64,000 bases of DNA, taken from Petrosia ficiformis. Its lineage: Eukaryota; Porifera; Demospongiae; Haplosclerida; Petrosiidae. Below, piece after piece: positions 54,686 through 64,000 of the stretch (the first letter of the stretch is position 1; each line of letters begins with the position of its first letter). A program made the position numbers and the translations under genes. Where the stretch lies: NCBI GenBank assembly GCA_947044365.1, contig OX345644.1:2307237-2371236 (forward strand), read 5' to 3'. The notes under the pieces were generated by a model. That model searched no databases, was not told the DNA's origin, and was given only the letters and a program-made list of their open reading frames with translations.

Positions 54686-56104
54686 ATACGAGCATAATTA
54701 ATCATAGGCTTTCAACTGTAATAGACTAAACTTCAATTTTAATTTATTAATCTTACGAATCGAAGATATAGATTAAGAAGAATATATTTAATACTAGCAT
54801 ATTAATCGTAGCTGGTAATAGACTAAATTTAATTATTATTCTTACAAATCGAAAATAAATAAAAATATAGACAACTATATATATTTAATACAAGCATAAT
54901 TAATCATAGGCTTTCAACTGTAATGGATAAAGAAAATTAAATTATTATCACTAGCATCAATATATTTCAAAGAACTGACTGCCATTGAGATGAATAAGCA
55001 ATGAATGAAGATGAGTCCTTGAAGAAGGGAAATCCCAATGAAGATGAGTCCCTGCAGAAGAGAAATCCCAATGGGGATTGTCCTGGGATGAAGTAGACTG
55101 GAACTGGAGCACTGGTTGAAGTAGACTGGAACTGGAGCACTGGTCGAAGTAGACTGGAACTGGAGCACTGGTCGAAGTAGACTGGAACTGGAGCACTGGT
55201 CGAAGTAGACTGGAACTGGATGAGGTAGTTAGACTGTAACTGGAACACTGGATGAGCTAGACCGGATGTACTGGAACTGCCCCACACGGGGCTGGATCTA
55301 GTGACTCGAAGAGACCTCCGGCGTCCCCAACCTGGGCATCGGTATACTCATTTGTCCCGCACACTCCTACCAACCAGGATCGACCATGCCACCCCCCCAA
55401 AAAAAAAAGAAAAGGAGGGTGGCATGGCCGACCCTGGCTGATAGGAGTGATTAGAACAAATGAGCAACCGAATTCCAAGAAGAGAACACCAGAAGAAACC
55501 TCGAAATCATCAGAAACAGACCTGTGCAGGGAGGAAAAATAGTAAATAAACTGTTCACAATAAAATAATATTTAAGAAGAAAGTATAGAATATAGAAAAG
55601 AGTATGGAGACATAACTTACCTCTTATTGAAGTATAGATGCGACGAGGTAGAGAGAGAGTGGATAGATGGACAGGGAGGTAGCAAGTAGAGTTTTCTGGG
55701 AGAGAGAAGAAACAATATGCAAATTAACATGATAGACAAACGGAATTATTAATATGATATGCATGAATTACATGGGCACGGATGGCAACAATGCACATAG
55801 AAGAACAAGAATCACCTGTTGTTTAATCTTCATCCATCTATCCACATCCTTCACATCTTGGTCCTGGGTCCCTCCCTGGTACATGCAGAATCTTCTTCGT
55901 CTTGAGTCTTGAGATCGATGACATGCACAGTCTTCTCTGGCTTATGATAGGGAGCTCAAGTTCCTGCACGTGCAGCAGGTCTGCAGGAGCATGCATGCAC
56001 GCACCCATCCTCGCCAGGGCTAGGGAGGTGTGTGCAGGGTGAGGATGCAAACAATTAATAATTAATAATATAAAATATTTTATGTATAGAATAATTAAGT
56101 ATTA

Positions 56105-56247
56105 AATAATTTATGTACAATATTAGTGCTATTCTTTTTACTTGTGTATAACATACAGAAACCGAACAAAATACTGTTGACGTTGAAAATGTTCTTTTGC
56201 CGAAGGATGCATGCATAGTAGCAAAGACAATGATTTTTTTTTAAAAT
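56105..56247. repeat. Right-edge monomer remnant of the macrosatellite
   Basis: Matches the long-unit block TACTGTTGAC...CTTTTGCCGAAGGATGCATG but with several substitutions and small indels, then stops near 56247. Internal copies are nearly identical to each other, so this edge is older or escaped homogenisation. Confidence 0.8.
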
Positions 56248-56526
56248 GCTTCATGCATTAACATATTTGTTTACAAATGTGCACACCACAATACACCTGT
56301 GTGTTGCACCTCCAAAGTCTTTCTAATTCAATTTTTGCTCACTCCCTTAACAAGTGTTCTAATGGAAAGTCTAGTAACAGTCACTTTTACTTTCATACTT
56401 AAATATCCTTCAACAATTAGAAAAAAAAATTGTGAATCAATACATCACAAAACAACATTGTCAAATACTCACAGACAAACACATGGATGTAATTCATATA
56501 TATATATACATAATTATTACAGTCAG

Positions 56527-59129
56527 TTAAACTTTGTGCACAGCAAGTGTAGATCTTTCTTGACTTTTAATCATTATATTGCTGTAGACAAGATATAATG
56601 AAAAAATGTAATACCTATCTATCAGTAATTGCTAATGGCACTAGTATCTTTAAACCTTTATGTACTCTGGATACTGGGGCATGAAGAAGAAAGTGTAACT
56701 GTAATAAGACTTAAGTGTTGTTTTAGTTAACTATAACTATAAACTAAAACCCCTTTTAGTAAGGCATTGTGACTTTTAGTTAACTAAACTATAACTAAAT
56801 TACAGGTCTACTGTAATAACTATAACTAATTAAAATGAAAATTGCCCAATAATGGGCACTTTTAGTTAGTTAACTAAAACTAAAACCCTTTTTGTAACCC
56901 TAATATTATGTTAGTTAATTAACTATAACTATAACTAAAATTGTGATAAACTGGACATACTATAACTATAACTAAAAGTGGTCATTATTGTCAAACTAAA
57001 ACAACATTACAATAAGTACACAGATCTTTGAAGAAACTGAAGTACTCCTTCAAGGTTCTAAACTAATTACTGAAACTCAACAACACATTATACTTAACAC
57101 CTTAAAAAATTAATCATAGGGATAGCCCCGTGGGCCATGTGAACTACAATGTACAATGCGGATTACATAATAATTACAATTTGTAACTATTTCATCAAAC
57201 ATAGTTTGGCAAAAAAGCTTCTTGCAACGAATGGCTGCAAGGTACATGTAGGTCTCAATAATACTATTATTCATAGATATACATGTAGTGGAAACAGCCA
57301 GTCATGCAGGACATTGTCCGATAAATTACAAAGTATATGGGAAGCAGGACAAGAGTGGTAAAAATTGGTCAAAATGTTTGGCAGCTGGCTCAATGTTTCC
57401 ACACCCCTGGGTATACTGACACATTACTTAGAACAGGCATTTTACTCGTTGTTTTCTTCTTAGCTTGATTTACCTATTATAACAATTAAAATTAGGCCTA
57501 AGGGGTGGAGCGTTTTGTGACTTCTAGATACACACAATATGTACTTACCCAGTATCAAACTCAACTACTACTGTAGGTTTATCATCATCACCAGTACCCA
57601 TCTTGAGACTATTAGCTTGTGAAGCAAGACCAGCTACAATACCAGCAGCAGAAGATTTTAATGTACCTTGAGCTAAGATAGATAGTGTAAAGAGGATAAT
57701 GGAAAGTAATTGATATAGATTGGTACAAAATTGATAATACATAATATATTGATCCACTGAAAATAATGTTTCCAAGGTCATATTTAGCAATTGCTTATTT
57801 ATCCAGTTGCTGTCTCTGAGAACTTAACTCTTAACTTCAAAGTAATTTCAGTCACTTCTCTAAGCCCTTTTGACTTTAACAGTGTTATTCATAAATATAT
57901 TGACCATATCATGAATAATTAATTATTATTTGTGCAATTATTATTTATAATTAGGTTTGTATTATTTGTGCAAACTGGCAAAAACAAATCCCTCTGACAC
58001 AATTTATTAAATTGACTAAATGCCTATTGTTGGACCAACTGACAAGAGTAATATTTATATGAACATGATGTAATACACCATGCTATGTGTCTATGGTCTG
58101 ATCCATGTATAATAAATACATGTGTTGGAGGCATGGTGTACATGCCATGGAAGAATATTAACTTAACTATAGTCTGTTCACATTATGATGTCCTCAAAAT
58201 TATGATGTGATGACTTTATATGTAATATAATGTATAGCTTAATGTCATAAGGTTAATACATGATTATACTGTAACTCTATAATGAAGCAATGGACTGAAA
58301 TTTGACATACACAAAAAAAGAACGGGAAGGACTATTATATGAAAATGGTACAGGTGAAAAGATTGTTGGTCATCCCAAACTAAAGTTATGAACAATTTTC
58401 TGAGGTCATGGTGAACGTGAATGACCTTTAGGAATACTCTTGTGTAATCATGGGTGTGGAAACATTGAGCCAACTGCTGGACATTTTGACCTATTTTCAC
58501 CACTCTTGTCCTGTTCCCCATATACTTTGTATACAGTTCAGTTTCAATTTACCGGACATTCACTAGATTTATCGGACAATGTCCTGCATGACTGGCTGTT
58601 TCCACACCACTGTGTGTAATCAATCCTCGCTCATGCATGTGACATCATGACACGACACATTACCAAAAGGTATGTTTTACATGATGTCATGAATTATTGG
58701 AAGGTGTGGTTTGAACAGAAAGTCATAATATAGGGTATCTTGGATTAGCAGTACAAGGAAGTTCCAAGAGATATACCATTCTGTTGAAATCTATGTAAGG
58801 CATTATTAATGTAAGTTGTAAGATTATTAAATACTTCGTTGAAGAGTTATGATGTATAAATACACTTCCAGTTTAGATCCACCATCACCACCATGAAAAC
58901 GTTCAATTGGACTGAAATAAAGCCTCGCTTCGATCGGAATAAGGCACTGTTAGTTTGATCCCCGTTGTCATAAAACTAACCTGCTAGTGATAATCCTTGT
59001 TTATCAGTACATATGACACCAACAATACCAGGAGTCTGTGAACTAGAGGGGAATGTAGGTTGATAAATTAATGAAGATAACAAGTTTTACTCACATCTCT
59101 GTCACTTGGCTCTCTAATTGTCCTTCCAT
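56527..59129 (-). CDS. LAMTOR5: Ragulator subunit LAMTOR5 (HBXIP), complete, 4 exons
   Basis: Roadblock-fold subunit of the lysosomal Ragulator complex, which anchors Rag GTPases for mTORC1 activation. Minus-strand exons 59095-59129, 58981-59042, 57549-57666 and 56527-56581, phases 2, 1, 2, give 89 aa (human about 91). Recognisable blocks: TPGIVGVICTDKQGLSLAG (exon 2), GTLKSSAAGIVAGLASQA (exon 3) and GNIMIKSQERSTLAVHKV (exon 4), in human order. All borders are GT-AG. ATG 59129 lies 161 bp from the divergent APEH start. The 3' end lies about 280 bp from the macrosatellite. No frame break seen. Confidence 0.93.
56710..57010. repeat. TTTTAGTT/AACTATAACT dispersed repeat
   Basis: Same word family as at 9740-10190, 31510-31665 and 63440-63790. 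In LAMTOR5 intron 3. Confidence 0.6.
57284..57415 (-). mobile_element. Family-2 element, inverted (LAMTOR5 intron 3)
   Basis: GTGGAAACAGCCAGTCATGC ... TTGGCAGCTGGCTCAATG ... TTTCCACACCCC. Inverted relative of 58451-58618. Both ends contain GTGGAAAC / GTTTCCAC, so it is MITE-like. Confidence 0.6.
58171..58618 (+). mobile_element. Family-1 plus family-2 composite element (LAMTOR5 intron 2)
   Basis: Family 1 (58171-58431, AGTCTGTTCACATTA to GAATGACCTTTAGG) is followed within about 20 bases by family 2 (58451-58618, GTGGAAACATTGAGCC to CTGGCTGTTTCCACACC). The same order is seen at 18576-18892. Confidence 0.65.
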
Positions 59130-59290
59130 GATGCTTGAGTTGACAATACAATAATTTGGCGAATTTGCACCGAATGTAAATTAGGTGTGGCAATGGGCGT
59201 GGCTTGATTTAAAAGTAGGTGTGGTTTAGTGATGTGCTTTTAATTAGTGGGTGTGGTTTAATGATGCGCTTTATTTAGAATAAAACACTC
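59130..59290. promoter_or_regulatory. Divergent promoter LAMTOR5/APEH with GGTGTGG boxes
   Basis: 161 bp between opposite start codons. Contains GGTGTGG or GGGCGTGG four times; two lie in a near-duplicate of about 34 bp (GGTGTGGTTTAGTGATGTGC and GGTGTGGTTTAATGATGCGC). Such CACCC boxes resemble KLF/Sp sites; use here is inferred. Confidence 0.55.
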
Positions 59291-62200
59291 ATGGAATCAT
59301 TCAAGGAGAAAGCTATTGAGGTTTACAGAGAGTTAGCTCAACTCCCAGTGATTGCAGCTGCAAGGATATTCCCACAAAAAGAAGAGAATACATATGAGGT
59401 GGAAATCAAATGGGGACAAAAAGATATTGATCGAGGGAAGAAAGTGGCTTTTGCAAAATCTTACATAATTCTGAATTCAGGAGAAGAAATTCGACTGTTA
59501 ACTAACAGTAGTTTTCAGAGGGATGCAACAACTGTGTAAGTAAATATAGTCTAAATATGTTTCATTAATACCAATAATTATGAATTTTATTTAACTGGAC
59601 AATGAATATCAAAGCCATAATACTATAGCTTATCCCCAGACCCTGTAGGTTTGTTTTTACAATGCTAGACTAGTAATTTATGGTGTGATCATATTGTTCA
59701 TTAGTTTTACACACCAAACCCATACTGAGAGAACCAGATGCTACAGTGTACTTTAGGGCTGCAACTAATATTTGCTCCGTCCGGATATTTGGCCGTTATT
59801 TTAGTATCCGGATGAATTTTAAGCATCCGGATATTTGTTTAATGTTTGCGGATGCGTAGAAATTGAACACGTGAAATTATAATTGCAATAAAATGGCCAT
59901 GGAAAAGTTTCTTGCTCTGTGTTACCGGCTTTCTACACCTGTAGAGTGCTGAATGGATAGTTTAAACAACTTTGGCTGTTGTTATAAACATCTATAGCAT
60001 CTGTTAACAGCAAAATGGTGAACTAATATTTGATATCTCATTAGAAACGAGTTATGACAAAATATCTCTGAAAGCAAGTGAATATCCGGATATTCGTTCA
60101 TTAAACTAAGCGAATATCCGGATACCAAAAACTATTATTCGTTGCAGCCCTAGTGTACATATAATTTTATATATCAGTTTGTTCCAGTATAAGTAAAGCT
60201 ATGCATCAATCACATTGCTTATTGCTTAATGTCACCCTAAACGTCATTCTCCTTCACCTTGACCACAGAAAGTTATTTGTTTTGAATTACCAATGATCCT
60301 TTCCCTATTGGATAGACTTGCCAAGCTCTTGACAAAAAACTTTGCATGATGTATGCAAGATTCTGTAGATGAATCTTGTTGGAGTTTTGTATGAAAATGA
60401 GACAAGATTTTACAAGGTACTTCCAAGGGACATTCCATGATTCTTGATACTTAGTCGTGTGAAAACCTTGCTAACCCAAGTAAGATTATTGCATGACCAA
60501 CTGACTAGCATGAATTTCCCAAGTCTCTGGCGTGATTCTTGAAGAATCTTGTCAGATGGACCTTGTTAGTATCTTGCTAGCAAGAATTACCCGGGTTTCT
60601 GACACGATTCTTCTCAAGGGACCTTGTTAGTATCTTGCTCGCAAGAATTACCCAAGATTCTGACATGATTCTTGTCAACGATCTTATTGTATGATTCTTG
60701 TCAAGGACCTTGTCAAGGGACCTTGTTAGTATCTTGCTTGCAAGAATTACCCAAGATTCTGACGTGATTCTTGTCAAGAATCTTGTCAAGGGACCTTGTT
60801 AGTATCTTGCTAGCAAGAATTACCCAAGATTCTGACATGATTCTTGTAAAGGATCTTGTCAAGGGACCTTGTTAGTATCTTGCTTGCAAGAATTACCCAC
60901 GATTCTGACATGATTCTTGTCAAGGATCTTGTCAAGGGACCTTGTTAGTATCTTTCTTGCAAGAATTACTCAAGATTCAGGTATGATTCTTGTCAAGGAT
61001 CTTGTTGTATGATTCTTGTCAAGGATCTTGTCAAGGGACCTTGTTAGTATCATGCTTGCAAGAATTACCCAGTCAAGGATCTTGTCAAGGGACCTTGTTA
61101 GTATCATGCTTGCAAGAATTACCCAGTCAAGGATCTTGTCAAGGGACCTTGTTAGTATCTTGCTTGCAAGAATTACCCAAGTTACTGTCATGATTCTTGT
61201 CAAGGGACCTTGTTAGTATCATGCTTGCAAGAATTACCCAGTCAAGGATCTTGTCAAGGGACCTTGTTAGTATCTTGCTTGCAAGAATTACCCAAGATTC
61301 TGACGTGATTCTTGTCAAGAATCTTGTCAAGGGACCTTGTTAGTATCTTGCTAGCAAGAATTACCCAAGATTCTGACATGATTCTTGTAAAGGATCTTGT
61401 CAAGGGACCTTGTTAGTATCTTGCTTGCAAGAATTACCCACGATTCTGACATGATTCTTGTCAAGGATCTTGTCAAGGGACCTTGTTAGTATCTTTCTTG
61501 CAAGAATTACTCAAGATTCAGGTATGATTCTTGTCAAGGATCTTGTTGTATGATTCTTGTCAAGGATCTTGTCAAGGGACCTTGTTAGTATCATGCTTGC
61601 AAGAATTACCCAGTCAAGGATCTTGTCAAGGGACCTTGTTAGTATCTTGCTTGCAAGAATTACCCAAGTTACTGTCATGATTCTTGTCAAGGGACCTTGT
61701 TAGAATCTTGCTTGCAAGAATTACCCAAGATTCTGACATGATTCTTGTCAAGGATCTTGTCAAGGGACCTTGTTAGTATCTTGCTTATAAGAATTTCCCT
61801 GACTTAATCTTTCCAATGTATCCTGCCATATAATGCCAGACACTTCCAAAACCTTGTCATGTATTTTGGATAGGGTTTGTACCGGCAACCTATTCGTATT
61901 ATTATCCTCATCACTTTTTGTAAAATTTCAATCCAATTCTGTATACTTCATTATTGAGTTTCAGTATAATCATGTATTAACCTTATGACATTAAACTATA
62001 CATTATAATACATTTTTAAGAAATCACCACATCTTAATTTTGAGGTCATCGTGAATGTGAACTGATGTTAGAATAAAAGGATGGATCTGGTGCACGAGAC
62101 TATACCCCTTTGCATGGTCCGAGGCCAGAAAGGCATTCATAATTTTTTTATTTATATAATCTATTTTAGATGTAAGGAAAGCTACTCTAGTGATGGTAAG

Positions 62201-63958
62201 TTAAGAGCTGTTCTATTGAAAGACAAATCTTCAGGAGAGGAACAGTGGGCAGATTCACACCAGTATATTGAGGTAAGTTTAGAAATGCGAGGCTCTCTGA
62301 AGTATTGTACATTCTGATTGAGTGTTTTTAGTCTATATACGATATCATTAGGAGTGAGGAGTAATTTCAAGATAGTTACATGTAAATGAAATTAACTGTC
62401 CTCTGACTTATTTCTGTTTTCATTGCAAAATCATTTGTTTCTGATTGGACCAAAACATTTCATAGAATTAAATAATGATGTACATGTGTGTACTTATTAT
62501 GTTTACGAAGAAGTTAAAATCAGTGAAAGTAATTAGACCAATTAAGTCAATTAATGCAGGAAACTCCTCCCATTTGATGATCAAAAAGGTTTCCTACACT
62601 TCCATATTGTGCATGATTTGAAAAGTATATCTTTTGGAATAATTAGCATAATCGATATCACAGATATACAATATTATTGATCAAAACCACTTCACAAACA
62701 TAATATTATCAGTTATGAGCATTTTAGTATTCTCTTGAAATTTGAGTTTTTTCCCTGAACTATAGCCTTGGTAGTCATCTCTGTTATAATCTACATGTAC
62801 ATTCACAATTTCACATTAGCACATACAGACTGGCGTAATATAAACCATGATATTTGATTTTTGAATATTTTTGATTGACTAGTTCTCTTACATGTATGTC
62901 TCTCTTGTTAGATTTGGGATTCCAATCATTTGATAAAGAGTATTAATATAAAAGAACAGTTTAAAAAGAAACATGGCAAGATTCATGAAGATGATGGTAC
63001 GGTCATGTGATATGTACATGTATAATCATGTGATATGTCCATGTGGTTCATGTGACAGTGTTCAGATTTTTGAGTGTTACATTCAATTATATAATGTGAT
63101 CTGGTATGTTAATACGATATATACTAGGGCTGGGAATCAGCTGAGATTCTGAAATTGATTATCACTAACTTCAAATCAATTAAAATCACCGGAAGTAATT
63201 AAGTCAATTAATACAGCAAACTCCTCCCACTTGATGATCAAAAAGGTTTTCTGTCACTTCCATATTGTGCATGGAGTATATCTTTTGGAATAATTAGCAT
63301 ACTCAATATCACAGACATACAATCGATAATCATAACTATTGATTGATTAATCATCCCAGCTCTAATATTTAATAATATTGTGATCATGAAGGGAGTTATT
63401 GTTGAAAATAAGAAACTATATAACACGGGTTACTTCACTCAAAATTAGTTTGTTTTAGTTTACCATAACTAAAACTAAAACCTTTTAGTTAACTAAACCC
63501 TTTTAGTAAGCCTAATGTTGTTTTAGTTATAGTTAAGTGTAGAGAACTCGAACGACGTCCATCCTTCTTTAAATCCTAGTCCTTGTTTCAGTGGACAATT
63601 TATTGTAAGGTTGACTGGATTCTCATTGCCAAAGATTTTATTGAAAGAAATAAAGAAACCGCACATGACGTTTTGACTGTGTAGTCTTCTTCAAGTGTTT
63701 TAGTTAATTAACTATAACTATAACTAAAACTGTGATAAACTAGACATTATTATAACTCTAGTAAAAGTGGTCGTTATTGTTAAACATAACATTACATCAC
63801 TCTATGATCTATGAGGCTGTATGATTATTGATTTGATTGAGAATATTTTGTTTCAGATCAGTTTAGTAGTTTCCAGCTGTCTTCTGATGGAACTAAACTT
63901 TTGTATATAGCTGAAAAGAAGAGACCAGAAGCTGTGTCATACTTCAAGAAAGTTACTA
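59291..63958 (+). CDS. APEH: Acylaminoacyl-peptidase APEH, 5' part (exons 1-4), runs off the window
   Basis: Cytosolic serine peptidase of the prolyl-oligopeptidase family that removes N-acylated residues from peptides. Exons 59291-59535, 62170-62272, 62912-62996 and 63857-63958 join in phase (2, 0, 1, 1). They encode about 178 residues corresponding to the start of the beta-propeller domain of human APEH: VYRELAQLPVIAAARIFP, KSYIILNSGEE, SSDGKLRAVLLKD, and the diagnostic LLYIAEKKRPEA. The last exon ends with donor GTGAGC, so the gene continues to the right; the catalytic alpha/beta-hydrolase domain is not in view. Intron 1 (2.6 kb) holds a MITE and a higher-order minisatellite. Confidence 0.92.
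59754..60152. mobile_element. hAT-type MITE (APEH intron 1)
   Basis: 399 bp. Ends TAGGGCTGCAACTAATA / TATTATTCGTTGCAGCCCTA, flanked by GTGTACTT and GTGTACAT (7 of 8 identical). Inner subterminal repeats of TCCGGATA occur at both ends. Confidence 0.88.
60470..61800. repeat. Higher-order minisatellite (APEH intron 1)
   Basis: Roughly 50-75-bp units built from AAGGGACCTTGTTAGTATC, TTGCTTGCAAGAATTACCC and GATTCTTGTCAAGGATCTTG. A longer period of 541 bp is superimposed: the variant GACGTGATTCTTGTCAAGAA near 60761 recurs near 61302 in the same context. Confidence 0.93.
61914..62070 (-). mobile_element. Family-1 element, partial, inverted (APEH intron 1)
   Basis: TTTCAATCCAATTC, TTCATTATTGAGTTTCAGTA and TGAGGTCATCGTGAATGTGA match the inverted family-1 copy at 8066-8303. 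Confidence 0.6.
62505..62690. mobile_element. Fragment of the 63125-63364 MITE family (APEH intron 2)
   Basis: Shares CTCCTCCCA, TTGATGATCAAAAAGGTTT and GTATATCTTTTGGAATAATT with 63125-63364 but lacks clear ends. Confidence 0.6.
63125..63364. mobile_element. hAT-like MITE (APEH intron 3)
   Basis: 240 bp with ends TAGGGCTGGGAATCAGC / GATTAATCATCCCAGCTCTA. Flanks ATATATAC and ATATTTAA agree at 6 of 8 positions, so the target duplication is weak or decayed. Confidence 0.7.
63545..63690 (-). mobile_element. Possible retroelement 3' fragment (APEH intron 3)
   Basis: On the minus strand TTGAAGAAGACTACACAGTC and AAAACGTCATG resemble the C-terminal coding end of some non-LTR or Penelope-like elements. 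It is embedded in TTTTAGTT repeats. Tentative. Confidence 0.3.
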
Positions 63959-64000
63959 GTGAGCGATATATAATAATTATTCTTTTATATATTTTGTGTG

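Larger units (their letters stand above)
37058..56247. repeat. Macrosatellite: ten composite tandem units, 19.2 kb
   Basis: The landmark GAATTCCAAGAAGAG recurs with spacings 1288, 1290, 1288, 2299, 2187, 2201, 2450, 1912 and 2384 bp, from 38171 to 55470. All units share a core of about 0.8 kb: AT-rich lead, a 28-bp minisatellite, a long hairpin, and a stretch ending GAATTACAT. Short units then go straight to AT-rich 107-bp subrepeats. Long units insert a GC-richer block (GGGCACGGATGGCAACAATG through GCACGTGCAGCAGG) and a block starting TACTGTTGACTTTGAAAAC. Copies are almost identical except at the right edge. Reading frames repeated in every unit follow the repeat and have no coding features, so I do not call genes. 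Confidence 0.97.

Noticed and set aside
37615..55478. Repeated reading frames of 60-128 codons on the minus strand of the array
   Set aside because: They recur only because the DNA repeats. The 28-bp unit is open in all three frames, several frames begin at TTG rather than ATG, and no domain or codon pattern is seen.
57149..57361. 70-codon plus-strand frame in LAMTOR5 intron 3
   Set aside because: Covers repeat ends and a family-2 element; antisense to an intron with no homology.

Overview
The window is nuclear DNA of a multicellular animal. It carries intron-containing genes with GT-AG introns (several only 50-110 bp), clear orthologs of metazoan MCM2, LAMTOR5 and acylaminoacyl-peptidase (APEH), AT-rich introns, hAT-type transposons and many minisatellites. 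Very short introns, close gene packing and a lineage-specific tandem gene family fit an early-branching marine invertebrate such as a demosponge. That placement is inference; nothing here proves the species.

Layout. (1) 1-10854: a head-to-tail cluster of four three-exon paralogs (A partial, B, C, D). Each has an N-terminal ubiquitin-like fold, a long helical middle and a C-terminus that resembles a SOCS/BC box. B and C are only 53 bp apart. (2) 10855-17534: no gene seen; repeats, an 80-bp palindrome, a 159-bp tandem repeat and the MCM2 promoter with an E2F-type site. (3) 17535-33329: a complete 21-exon MCM2 gene (892 aa). Its introns carry a decayed hAT transposon, several hAT-like MITEs with 8-bp target duplications, a tRNA-derived SINE and minisatellites, and are saturated with the palindrome TACATGTA. 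(4) 33859-36217: three small genes I cannot name. A C2H2 zinc-finger gene (-) and a 197-aa gene (+) share a promoter with two NRF1-like palindromes; a third small gene (-) follows. (5) 37058-56247: a 19-kb macrosatellite of ten nearly identical composite units (about 1.29 kb short form, 1.9-2.45 kb long form). (6) 56527-59129: complete LAMTOR5 (-, 4 exons, 89 aa), divergent from (7) the first four exons of APEH (+, 59291 to beyond the window), whose first intron holds a higher-order minisatellite.

No operon or pathway joins these genes, except that the A-D cluster looks like one family expanding in place, possibly of ubiquitin-ligase adaptors. MCM2 belongs to the replicative helicase, LAMTOR5 to the lysosomal Ragulator complex and APEH to cytosolic peptide turnover. 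Exon coordinates were derived by hand from splice consensus, phase agreement and, for the three named genes, recalled similarity to the human proteins. No search or alignment program was run.
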